DNA from: Sergeia podlipaevii | Taxonomy: Eukaryota > Euglenozoa > Kinetoplastea > Trypanosomatida > Trypanosomatidae | Length of the DNA stretch: 64,000 nt | Direction of reading: 5' to 3' | NCBI GenBank assembly: GCA_030849805.1 | Contig: JASANZ010002231.1 | Location: 1-64,000 of the forward strand | The notes under the pieces: generated by a model | What the model saw: only the letters and a program-made list of their open reading frames with translations | Told to the model about the DNA's origin: nothing | Databases searched by the model: none | Shown: positions 50,890 to 59,862 of the stretch, piece by piece | Layout: each line of letters begins with the position of its first letter | Position numbering within the stretch: position 1 is the stretch's first letter | Made by a program: the position numbers and the translations under genes

Positions 50890-51783
50890 CTAGCGGCGGT
50901 TCAGCTCAATTACCTGTTCCTTCATCAACTCCGCCTCCTCGAGTGCAGTAAAGTCACTCTCAACGCCCAGCAGCGTACGCACACCCTCCACACTCTTCTC
51001 ACACAAGTACGATGCCATCTTTGCTGAAGCTAGCTGCAGCAGCTCCTCGTAGTTGAGCAGTGTAGCTGCCTTTATCATCAGCACTGTGGTGAGCTCATCC
51101 CAATCCGCTAGAAAGCCACGATCACGGCTGTCAAGATACTCCGTCAGCGGAAGAGTCATCGGCTTGGGGATCTCGCGCATTTTATTCGCATACACGCGCA
51201 CAAAGCCGTCCTCAACTCCAAAGTTAGAAGTGCGATAGCGATAAGACATGTGATAGCAAACACGTCGTAAAATGTTCCCTGTAAAGTAAGGAAAAGGAAG
51301 CTCAATGGCGTCATCTCCTAACTCCGTGGATGACTGGCAGTGCAGCGGAGATTCCCCCGTGTGCATAGCCGGAGCTCCTCCTGCGGCAACTGTTAAGAGA
51401 GGAGGAGGACGGTGGTGATTTTTTACTGGCGCCGACACTTCCGCACACTGCAAAGCGGCACCTGGCGCTCCACCGGCGGCAGTACCCCTAGTAACAGTCC
51501 CGATATCCATTAGATCAGGAATTGCGGTTTGTGCCTGGTAATCCTCAAAAAGACTATCCAGGTCGTTCAGTGGTAGCTTTGCAGGCGCGAATTGTTTTTC
51601 TACAGCCTCCTGTCTGGAAATGGCAAGATCCTGGCCATCAAGTAAATCCCTTAGCACATAGGACGCTTCAGTTGCGATGGCGCGGCTTACCACTGCGCGC
51701 TCACCATCTGATCCGATAAGAATGAGAAGCTGTCCTGTGCAGCAAGACTCCTGCGCTTTGCTAGTGATGCCTGAAATGGGCAT
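50890..51783 (-). CDS. Divergent SKP1-like (elongin C/BTB-fold) protein
   Basis: 297 residues from the ATG at 51783-51781; a TTG start four codons upstream is rejected. The sequence follows SKP1 from end to end but with insertions. First is a strand-turn-strand (L-L-I-L-I-G-S-D-G-E-R, about 19-29) and helix. Then comes a roughly 100-residue disordered insertion with Gly/Ala/Pro and His. The I-E-L-P-F-P-Y-F-T-G-N-I-L-R-R-V strand and helix start near 160. The C-terminal helices contain L-L-N-Y-E-E-L-L-Q-L-A and E-S-D-F-T-A-L-E-E-A-E-L, the latter close to the SKP1 motif that contacts F-box proteins. SKP1 links cullin to F-box substrate adaptors in SCF ubiquitin ligases. Canonical SKP1 is about 160 residues, so this may be a lineage-specific paralogue; whether it enters an SCF complex is inference. 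Confidence 0.82.
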   Translation of the reverse strand: MPISGITSKAQESCCTGQLLILIGSDGERAVVSRAIATEASYVLRDLLDGQDLAISRQEAVEKQFAPAKLPLNDLDSLFEDYQAQTAIPDLMDIGTVTRGTAAGGAPGAALQCAEVSAPVKNHHRPPPLLTVAAGGAPAMHTGESPLHCQSSTELGDDAIELPFPYFTGNILRRVCYHMSYRYRTSNFGVEDGFVRVYANKMREIPKPMTLPLTEYLDSRDRGFLADWDELTTVLMIKAATLLNYEELLQLASAKMASYLCEKSVEGVRTLLGVESDFTALEEAELMKEQVIELNRR

Positions 51784-53175
51784 TTGATGTCGCAAGAAAA
51801 AAGATCAGTGAAACGTAGGCGTTTGTTTTTCCCCCTTTTTTGGTGTCTGTGTACTGAAGTCGATATCAGTAGTATGAAGCTGTTTCTCGTAATCGATAAA
51901 AGAAAAAGATTTGATGCTATTCTAAAAAAAGGGCCAAAAAAAAATGAAGAAATACAAACAGCATACGTCTCACTGACTATAGCCAGTCATAAACAAGCAG
52001 TGGCAACTATCTATCGCCGTTGCAATTTGTTCTCAACTTCTCTTCGCTGCGTACTGCATATTGCAATATTTATTACTGCTTTCACCTTTTTTAAAAAATC
52101 TCCTATTTATCGCTTCAAAACTACTTATACGGAGTGGCATGTAAACAGCCCTCTAACAAATCAAACAGTGTTGCACACTAGGCGTCGACCTCTCTCCTTC
52201 TTTTCGCTTTCTTCGTCAGTAAAGTGGAAAGTATACAAGGAAATCATAGCAGCTAATATACAATATACATTATCAGAGTAATTGTATCGATGTCATAAAG
52301 ACTTACTGGTGCAAGCACGTAAGAGAAAAAAAAGGAAATGCACACAAGCACGCACGCTACCGCGGCATCTCTAGCAGTACTAGCAGCGCTACATAGATAT
52401 ACTGCAGACAGAGATGCAATAGCAGTTTGCCCTTTTCTATATTGGCGCTTATCTGTAACATCGATACCTTCGCAGTACCCATACAACACAGAACACTTGC
52501 ATCTTGCCCACTCCTTATTCCTTTTCGATAAATGCACACATACACTCGCAAGAAAAAAAAAAACATCGCCGGCACGAACACATGTACGGAAAAAAGAAGG
52601 GAAAGCAAGGATAACACGGATATATTTTTGCGTGATGATGATGCTGTCGTCGACATTTTTTTTTAATAAGAAAAATATCTGGAGACGTATTCATGCGCAG
52701 GTAACAGTTTCGACGTCAAACAGAGTAGTTGAGTAAGGCGAGCTATTGGTTCAAGTCAAATAGTTTGTATCTCTACCTTTCTCAGCTACTTGTGCATTCA
52801 TATATACACTGCATTTGATGAAGACAACGTCAGTTGTGAGGAGCGACAACAGTCTGGCCAGGCGCTGTGTTGCGGTCTGCTCCTGCTTCCGTGCATCAGG
52901 TTTCTCACCACTACCTCATCTCGGCCACAAGATTAACATCACTGATCAGAAATAGAAAGTTTTGCGTGTAAACAGGAAAAAAAAAGGCAGAATCAAAAAT
53001 ACACTTCAACAAAAGGGCAAAAAAAAGTTCAGCAGATTAGAGAGTCTTCCCCTGACATCAACACGCACTTGCCCACGTATCTTACACCCACGTACAAATA
53101 AAAAAAAAGATAGTTCTTTTATTATTGTTCATTATATATATTTTTTTTAAAAAAATGTATATCTTCTTCTGTCTT
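51784..53175. other. Intergenic region with a GC-richer island
   Basis: Mostly AT-rich. An antisense open frame (plus strand, 165 codons at 51784-52281) has no domain. A 45-codon ATG-to-TAG frame on the plus strand at 52818-52955 coincides with a local GC-richer patch, unlike the surrounding gap. I could not assign either. Confidence 0.45.
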
Positions 53176-54873
53176 CTACGGACGCATCCAGGTGGTTGAT
53201 TCAACACCAGTAGCTGGGTGACGGTACACGTAATACGTCTGTCTGTATTCCTCAGAGTAGATGGGCCTCCAGTTTGGCGGGAGTGGGCCAAGGTGATCCG
53301 AGGAGACCGGTGGTGGTGGCGGCACGAGCCTTGTAGACACATTAGCGCTACCACCAGCAGCAACGGCTGCGGCGGGAACTGGATGCCCAACGCGAATAGA
53401 CGTGAGCGGTATCTCCTTCATCTTCTCCCGCACTTGTTCCCGCTCGCGCGGTCTTCGATCGCCGCTGGATGTATCTCTCTCTGCCCATCCACGCTGCCTT
53501 CCGCGGCTCCAGCTTCGGCTGCGGCTTCGGCGTCGTCGGCTGCGACTCTCATCAGAGTCGTCACGGTTCGTTCTCTTACGATCACGCTCAAACCCACGCT
53601 CGCGGGGCTGCAAGGGAGCCCCTGCGTCGGTGCCAATCGGTCTGCTAGACAGTGAGACATCGTCCCTACTGCCCCTGCGCGGGGTCCCTTGTGGCAATAA
53701 GTCTGTCGCCCTCGTTTCACGCGTGTCACTAGTCCAACGGCGATCAAAGGCCGCCCCACGTGCGTGCTCATTTTCAGGCGTGATGATCATCATGTATCCG
53801 AAGTTATTGGTTAAAGTAACGGCCAGCTCTCGGTGTTTACCATCGGGATTAGAGGCAACACCTGGGCGTTTGCGATTGCTAATGTCCGCCATGAGACGGA
53901 AGCGCGCCTCTACATGCATATTTGGATGATCTGATTGATGCGTTGCACGGCCGTTGGGATTCTCTATTGGGCTAAATAGCTCAACAATGGTGTCGTTAAA
54001 GCGCTCAAGAGCGGCGTATGCTATGCTCTCCTTTTCAAACTGTACGAGTACGCATGTGCGTGGCATGCGCTCACGTGGAGTGGTAGTGTGCTGATCCTTA
54101 ATGAGCACGATGCGAGATGGAGAGCAGTCACCGCGGAGAATCTGATCTACAATGTTTGCGTTTAGTTTAAAGTTCTTGATGGGGCCGTGCCCTGGGCGTG
54201 ATGAGTTCGCAGCATCGTTGACTGCTTGGCGACAATATAGCAAGAAGAATGTAAATATAAGCACTAGTGACTTCTCTTTCTTTGGCACAGCTGCTTCAGT
54301 GCTCTCCAGCCCGCGCTTGATGGGCATCAACCGTCCTTGGGAGATGGTCGTTGTGCCGCCACCGTGCGACTCAGCTGGTTCTTGCTGGGAAAGGTGTGCA
54401 GATGTTGGCGCATTAGGATCGCGCATGGGCTCCCTCGGAGAATTCTTCGCCACCTCCTCTTCTGGCGCGTCAGTCCGTGCAACTACTACTCCCTCTACGA
54501 CAACACTGGGGCCGTCAATATTCAAAACGCCACAGAAAAAATCCAGTCCAGCCTCGCCGCTATGAAGCGGCTTAACAATACAGTTGACCAAAATGTGCCG
54601 TACTGCTTCAGCAGAAGCAAACTGCACTGCAGCGATGTCCACAGCTGAGGCCAGTAACGTGCTCGCTTCTCCAGCTGCGAGTGCAGCAGCGTAGTCCTGC
54701 TGCTCCGAATCGCGTCCGGCATTTTCATTGAAGCTAACACTCGTGAATGTCTCGGCTTGTGTGTCTTTAAAGTGCTGGGCAAAGAAGCCCCGCAGAGCAT
54801 TTTCAGATTGGAGCTGTTGAGGGAGTTGAACAATAAGCAGCACCGTGCCCTTAAGAACTTCATCCTCCAGCAT
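53176..54873 (-). CDS. RS-rich protein with C-terminal WW domain, probable RNA-processing factor
   Basis: 565 residues from the ATG at 54873-54871. An open extension of 61 codons from a GTG is low-complexity Pro/Phe/Ser sequence and is rejected. The C-terminus is a WW domain (531-565) with W535, a Tyr-Tyr-Val-Tyr strand, W562 and the terminal Pro. Before it, residues 424-484 are an Arg/Ser-rich region like those of splicing SR proteins, joined by a proline-rich linker. The N-terminal half contains two segments with RRM-like alternation of hydrophobic strands and helices (about 8-85 and 230-330), too diverged to be sure. A hydrophobic segment, S-L-V-L-I-F-T-F-F-L-L-Y-C (about 202-214), sits oddly in an otherwise soluble nuclear-type protein. 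The composition suggests pre-mRNA processing. Confidence 0.82.
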   Translation of the reverse strand: MLEDEVLKGTVLLIVQLPQQLQSENALRGFFAQHFKDTQAETFTSVSFNENAGRDSEQQDYAAALAAGEASTLLASAVDIAAVQFASAEAVRHILVNCIVKPLHSGEAGLDFFCGVLNIDGPSVVVEGVVVARTDAPEEEVAKNSPREPMRDPNAPTSAHLSQQEPAESHGGGTTTISQGRLMPIKRGLESTEAAVPKKEKSLVLIFTFFLLYCRQAVNDAANSSRPGHGPIKNFKLNANIVDQILRGDCSPSRIVLIKDQHTTTPRERMPRTCVLVQFEKESIAYAALERFNDTIVELFSPIENPNGRATHQSDHPNMHVEARFRLMADISNRKRPGVASNPDGKHRELAVTLTNNFGYMMIITPENEHARGAAFDRRWTSDTRETRATDLLPQGTPRRGSRDDVSLSSRPIGTDAGAPLQPRERGFERDRKRTNRDDSDESRSRRRRSRSRSWSRGRQRGWAERDTSSGDRRPREREQVREKMKEIPLTSIRVGHPVPAAAVAAGGSANVSTRLVPPPPPVSSDHLGPLPPNWRPIYSEEYRQTYYVYRHPATGVESTTWMRP

Positions 54874-54910
54874 CTCTATTTTGAAGAAAGGGGGGGGCGG
54901 GAAAGAAGGA
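54874..54910 (-). promoter_or_regulatory. Polypyrimidine tract directly before the WW-protein ATG
   Basis: On the minus strand a C/U-rich tract (complement of about 54887-54910) is followed by AG at 54877-54876, only two bases before the ATG. If used, the 5' UTR would be almost absent; an upstream acceptor is the alternative. Confidence 0.35.
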
Positions 54911-57662
54911 ACACTCACGTGCTGTGCAGTTGACGGTGTGTATAATATATTGGAGGAGGAACAAGAAAGAAAAGAAGGGGAAAGGAGGTGTAGAGAGAAA
55001 GGGAAAAGGAACGAGATATCGTGTGGAAGTTGGGATATATGTGGAAGTGATTCCACTGATGAGCCGCCAAAGTGTCACCCCCTGTGTATTGCGCGTGTGG
55101 CTCTTCACAGACTGGGGACCTGAATACTAGAAGGAGAGAAAAAAAGACAGTAACGATGAGGTCGCCCTTTGGGCAATGAAGACAAACAAAATTTTATTGA
55201 AACTCTTTAAGAATCAGTTTGTCCAATGTGCGTATATTCAATGCGCAGCCTTTGCAAAAACAAAAAAGAAGAAATTTGTTTGTACTACAAAAGGATGGAA
55301 GCAGCAGCACGAGCAGTATGCTCTTTGTGAATTCACGTCAACACTTGGCTACAACGTCAATATCCAATTTTTCTTTCTTTTCTAGAATACTACTTAGAAA
55401 AGAGAAGCAATGTGGGGAGAGGGGGTGGGGGAAGACAAATGCATCAATAACAACGTTTAAACTCAGTCTAGACATGGTAGGATGGAGACAGAAGAGACAC
55501 TAAGTAAGTCCAGGAAGAGTACCGCATTAATAATAGAAAAGGAAACTATATTTGCACAGATATAAAGTGTAGCCAAGACGATACGTAAGCAGCCAGCGCA
55601 TGCAGCCAAAACATACGCTCACACAATATTGAAAGAGAAATATGTATATATCCTTATAACAATACACGCTCCTGAGCAGAAAAAAAGAGTAAGTAAACCA
55701 AATTCTCTCTTCTCACATGTGTTCAACGTGCCACGCAAGATGCGATAATGTCGTGCGCTGCTTCTTTCATAAAAAAAAAAATGCAAAGCAAAGGACCTTA
55801 TCTATACGCGCCCAAAACTACCAGGTCTGCGCTTCCAATTTCCCTTCATACGTGCCTGACACTCAAGAAAAAAAAATGAAGTTGTGCATAATTCTACGGC
55901 AGATATATATTTGCCATAAAAAAAACATGTTTCATTTTTGTTTCTCATTATGTTGACGTTGATCACGAGCCAAAAAATGAAAAAAAAAGCATACAAGCAA
56001 ATAAAGAAAAAAAAAGGATGCTATCATTGAGAGATAAGAGGGGAAGGGTCAATTACCAGTAACCAAGAAAAGCAACAGCACTAGGATACTGTCCAGGCGA
56101 TGCTTTCATCTGCTCTGTAAAAAGTTGCATGCCTGCCTGCCCCCCCCCTCCCTCTCCTTTCCCTCCCTCTTTCACACAGACATACACATACACACACACA
56201 CATAAGCGTAGACAGCTCTATAGCAATCACGCTGATGATTTCATTCTTGCCTTCACAACTTGAGCCTTTCCATGCTCACACACAAAAAAAAAATCAATTT
56301 GTGCATATCGGCATAGTTGCCTTTTGATTGTTGTTGTTGTTGGCAAAACAAAGCGTTAGCTATCAAAACTGCTATAATATCTTGCTTCGTCCGCTGTCAA
56401 ATATGTCTAAATATATAGAAATCATATATATTTATCGAAGCACCAAAATAGAAAAGTAGGCAGTACTAGAACGCACACAAATGTATGTGTAAACGAGAAT
56501 TATTCTTCTAATGCGACATGGCAAACACTGAAGCATACATACAACTCCTTCTTTCAGCAACTGCCGGTACATATATGTATATGTAACATGTGGCGCTCTC
56601 CAATCACGCAACAACAATAAGTTGAGAGAAAACGCCAAACAACTTCCAAGCAATGGGCAAGCATGCGTGTAAGAATTTTTTGAAAATAAAAAGGCAACAA
56701 GCATCCCTTGTGACAGCAACACACATAACAAAGAAAAGGAAACACTATCACATTTCACTCTATATATGCTACATGACTCACTTGAAAAAATAAATATGCA
56801 TAGAAGCGTGGGCTGCTTTTTCTTCTACTGATGACATCGAAAAGTTGAGGTCCAATAAAATCTCTTCACACCGATAGTGGTGCTGTGATAAAGTAACCAT
56901 TATGAAGGCAGAACATCAATGAACAACAGCCCAAATAACACGCAATAATTATTCACGTATCGATGTTCCCATATCAAAGTACTTTTGATTGGCGTATGAT
57001 CCCATCAATGGACAGGTTCTAAGCAGGTACAAAAAGAAGAAAAGAAAAAGGGTGAAGGGGACGACCAGTTATAACCTCGAGATATTACTGAACACACGCA
57101 TGGTTGCTGCTTGGCCACACTGGTTCCCGTAAGACGTTCTACAGCAGAGGAAGAAACTGCCACGCAAAAGTTTTTAGTGCAGTGTGAGTCGCAAGTCATA
57201 ATGTATACATAAGGAAAGAGAGAGATTGATTCAAAAGAGGCGCGGTACATTTCCACACATGCACACACTACATCAGCAAGAAGCAATAATTAAAGTGATT
57301 CGTGGCCCAAAACACGTCCTCAAATAAAAACAAAAAAACAATAACTCACGTGTCAAGATAACAGTAAAGCAGAATACGCAACAATCACAAAAATAATTAT
57401 GTGAAAACAACATATATAAGATACAATCATCATGCACTAACGTATGCTGTTATTGTCTCCTGACTGTGTGTGTGTGTGCGTACTCACCTGCTACGACTGA
57501 AATATCTCCATCTCTCTCTCTTCCTTTGTATATCCATCGGCAACAACTCAACAGTTCCAAAGAGCAAGGAGAAAAAAAAAAGGCGAGAAATGAATGTTTC
57601 GTTCCTACGCATATGTGTGCTCTAACAATCATTCAGCCGTCGCCTTTCGCGTCAAATCGTGA
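54876..57662. other. 2.8-kb intergenic region
   Basis: Contains a C run near 56140-56148, (CA)n near 56190-56202, (TTG)n near 56327-56341 and (TG)n at about 57465-57478. Open frames on the coding strand (for example 57005-57286) are Ser/Cys-rich and lack a domain. A tRNA-like phrase near 57070-57150 was examined and not accepted. It should contain the 3' UTR of the nicotinate enzyme and the 5' flank of the WW gene. Confidence 0.5.
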
Positions 57663-58955
57663 TCAGGTTGAATGGGGGAGCGGTGGGGTCTTCTTTTGCG
57701 TCGGAGACACATAGTCAAGGGGAACGTTATAAGCACGCAGTAACTTTTCTACGTAGTCAATATCCTCGCACATGAGCTTCCCAGGGCTGTCTGACACCTT
57801 GGCAACTGGACGGCCTTGGCAGCGCACCATCTTCACAACAATGTTCATGGGGCGAACCCCTTTTATTGAGCAAGTGAGCTGAGTGCCAATCCCGCACATG
57901 ACATTGGTTTCTTCCTTAAACATGTTGTAGAGATCAGTAGCCATCTCTAGATCAAGGCCGTCCGAGAAGACAAGCATCTTCGTCTTGGAATCAATGTTCA
58001 AGCTGCGATAGTGACTCAAGGCCTTCCGCCCCCACTCCTCGGGGCTGCCAGAGTCCTGACGCAGGCCGACGTACTGCCGCGCCAGCCTCTCGCTGAAGTC
58101 ATCGAGGAATGAGTCCATCGTAATGCAATCGGTAAGGGCGATACCAAGGGAATCTGGATACTCCTGCAACCATCTTTCAAGCGCCAAAGTTTGAGACAGT
58201 CGTATGCGTGGTGAAAGCTGCTGATATGCCTGAAACCACTCGTGCGCTTGAGTGCCAATGGCAGGAAGGTTCAAGCGACGTGCAAGATCGTAGTTGCTGG
58301 TGCCAACAAGATGAGGAGCAAAACGCTCATCCGCCTGTAATGCACGCACAACAGCCTCCTGCACGTCACGACTGAAGCGTCGCCTGGTGCCAAAGTCCGA
58401 CATCTTAAAGGTGGCGAGCTCCTCCTGAGAGTGGTGAGCAAAGAAGCTACAAAGCTTCTCACGCAGGCTTTCCAGCGCCTCTGGAACACCCACGTCTGGA
58501 CAGCGCGCTCGCTGAGTCGCCTCACTGATGATAGCAAGCAAAGGAATCTCCCACAAAATCGTCTCTACCCATGGTCCGTCAATGGAGATGTGCAGTTCGG
58601 AGCCATCTTCATTAAAGAGGTGGAGTCCATCGTCGTCAACAGGCGGCACAACGCGAATATGGACTTGTGCAGGCTTGTAGCGATAAGATCGCAAGTAGTC
58701 CAGGTAGTCCTTCCTAAAGTGAGGGAGCGACGACAGATAGTCGTACTCCTCATCGCTGAGCATCACATCAGCCATGCGGTTGATTTCTTCCTGGATCACC
58801 TTTGCGTAGACGCCAAGGCAGTCCTGAGGGTTGCGGCAACGGAACTCATATGATGCAACCGTGGAAGGGGTTTGGTGGAACACCGCTTGCTGCATGTGCA
58901 GCTTGTACGCGTCAGTGTCCAGAAAGGACATGATGATAGGAGACTGGGCGAGCAT
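57663..58955 (-). CDS. Nicotinate phosphoribosyltransferase (PncB type)
   Basis: 430 residues from an ATG start (a second Met at residue 9 is possible). The protein joins nicotinate and phosphoribosyl pyrophosphate to give nicotinate mononucleotide, the entry step of NAD salvage (Preiss-Handler pathway). The whole length follows the bacterial/fungal PncB family: L-D-T-D-A-Y-K-L-H-M-Q-Q-A near the start, D-F-G-T-R-R-R-F-S-R (187-196), V-G-T-S-N-Y-D-L-A-R-R-L (217-228) and G-T-Q-A-H-E-W-F-Q with probable phospho-acceptor His238. D-C-I-T-M-D, L-R-x-D-S-G-x-P and K-V-S-D-S-P-G-K follow near the C-terminus. All catalytic motifs are intact. The similarity to enterobacterial PncB is conspicuous for a eukaryote, raising the question of ancient transfer. 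No targeting signal is obvious. Confidence 0.96.
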   Translation of the reverse strand: MLAQSPIIMSFLDTDAYKLHMQQAVFHQTPSTVASYEFRCRNPQDCLGVYAKVIQEEINRMADVMLSDEEYDYLSSLPHFRKDYLDYLRSYRYKPAQVHIRVVPPVDDDGLHLFNEDGSELHISIDGPWVETILWEIPLLAIISEATQRARCPDVGVPEALESLREKLCSFFAHHSQEELATFKMSDFGTRRRFSRDVQEAVVRALQADERFAPHLVGTSNYDLARRLNLPAIGTQAHEWFQAYQQLSPRIRLSQTLALERWLQEYPDSLGIALTDCITMDSFLDDFSERLARQYVGLRQDSGSPEEWGRKALSHYRSLNIDSKTKMLVFSDGLDLEMATDLYNMFKEETNVMCGIGTQLTCSIKGVRPMNIVVKMVRCQGRPVAKVSDSPGKLMCEDIDYVEKLLRAYNVPLDYVSPTQKKTPPLPHST

Positions 58956-59862
58956 ATAAATTGCTGGTTATGGGTTGATGATTCGGTTGAATGAAAATAC
59001 TTGTCTGTTTTGTGTTCGTGCCTTTTGATGAACTTAACTCTCTAACTATTTAAGAATGAGAGGGATGAATGCCGCAGAATACCCAAAAAAAAAAAGATGT
59101 TTTGACAATGCTCAGAATAGTGGAGCAGGTTGTATTGGTTTGAAGCTACCAATGACTCAAGATAATAACGAAAAAATCAGTCGGACGTGAATACGTGGTG
59201 GAAGTGAGAAACTAGAAATCAAATATAAATGTATAATATGATGCTTTGATAGGGAAACCTGGGAAAAAAAAAAATCAAACAAAAAAAAGCAGAGGAGCAT
59301 ACAAAAATAGCGATATTTATAACACAAATGCAAGTGTATACCAAGAAATGAGGTAGTAAAGTCTGCTAGAAGCGAAACGCCACACTATTCTTCTAAAAGG
59401 GCAAAAAAAAAAGAAGTGACAGCGATGGGAGGCTTTAAACGCAATTGAGATCTTTTTTTTTGTGATGAGTCTTTTTCTTGGGGTAGATATTCCATTGATA
59501 ATCTGCTGCTAAACATATGCAAAGACATCCTCAACACGTTTTTCACGTGCATCAGGTGCCCGCATTCACAAAAATAAACAAAAGCAAACAAAAACTGTAA
59601 GAGCAAATGTATATACAATAAACTTTTTTAAAAATCCTTCGCTTCTAAAAAAGAAGAAGAAGAAAAAGCCATAAATGTAACATAATTTTTATTTTACAAA
59701 GAAAAGCAAAGGGTAGCGCTATCAACGCTCAGAAAACCTCTAACTATATATATAACAAAGAAGACAAAACGTGGAGGAAGTAAAAATTCCTACATAAAGA
59801 TGCCGGCTTACCATCGTTCGGTGCTTGCCATCACCTCATCTTGCCTTTTATTGTGGCAGGTA
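58956..59862. other. Intergenic region, no gene seen
   Basis: AT-rich with A runs (59264-59273 and others), a GAA-rich stretch at about 59652-59665 and TATA repeats near 59742-59752. Confidence 0.55.

Noticed and set aside
51784..52281. 165-codon plus-strand frame
   Set aside because: Opposite to the transcription direction of all genes, with Phe/Lys-rich composition and no recognisable domain.
54200..54300. Cis-spliced intron within the RS/WW gene
   Set aside because: A pyrimidine-rich stretch ends in AG, but no consensus GT donor gives a frame-preserving intron and the reading frame is open throughout.
54874..55056. 61-codon GTG-initiated extension of the WW protein
   Set aside because: Pro/Phe/Ser low-complexity sequence that covers the polypyrimidine tract expected upstream of the acceptor.
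57070..57150. tRNA-like phrase on the minus strand
   Set aside because: The translation resembled tRNA shadow reading, but no T-arm with a proper loop, no paired acceptor stem and no matching anticodon arm could be drawn.
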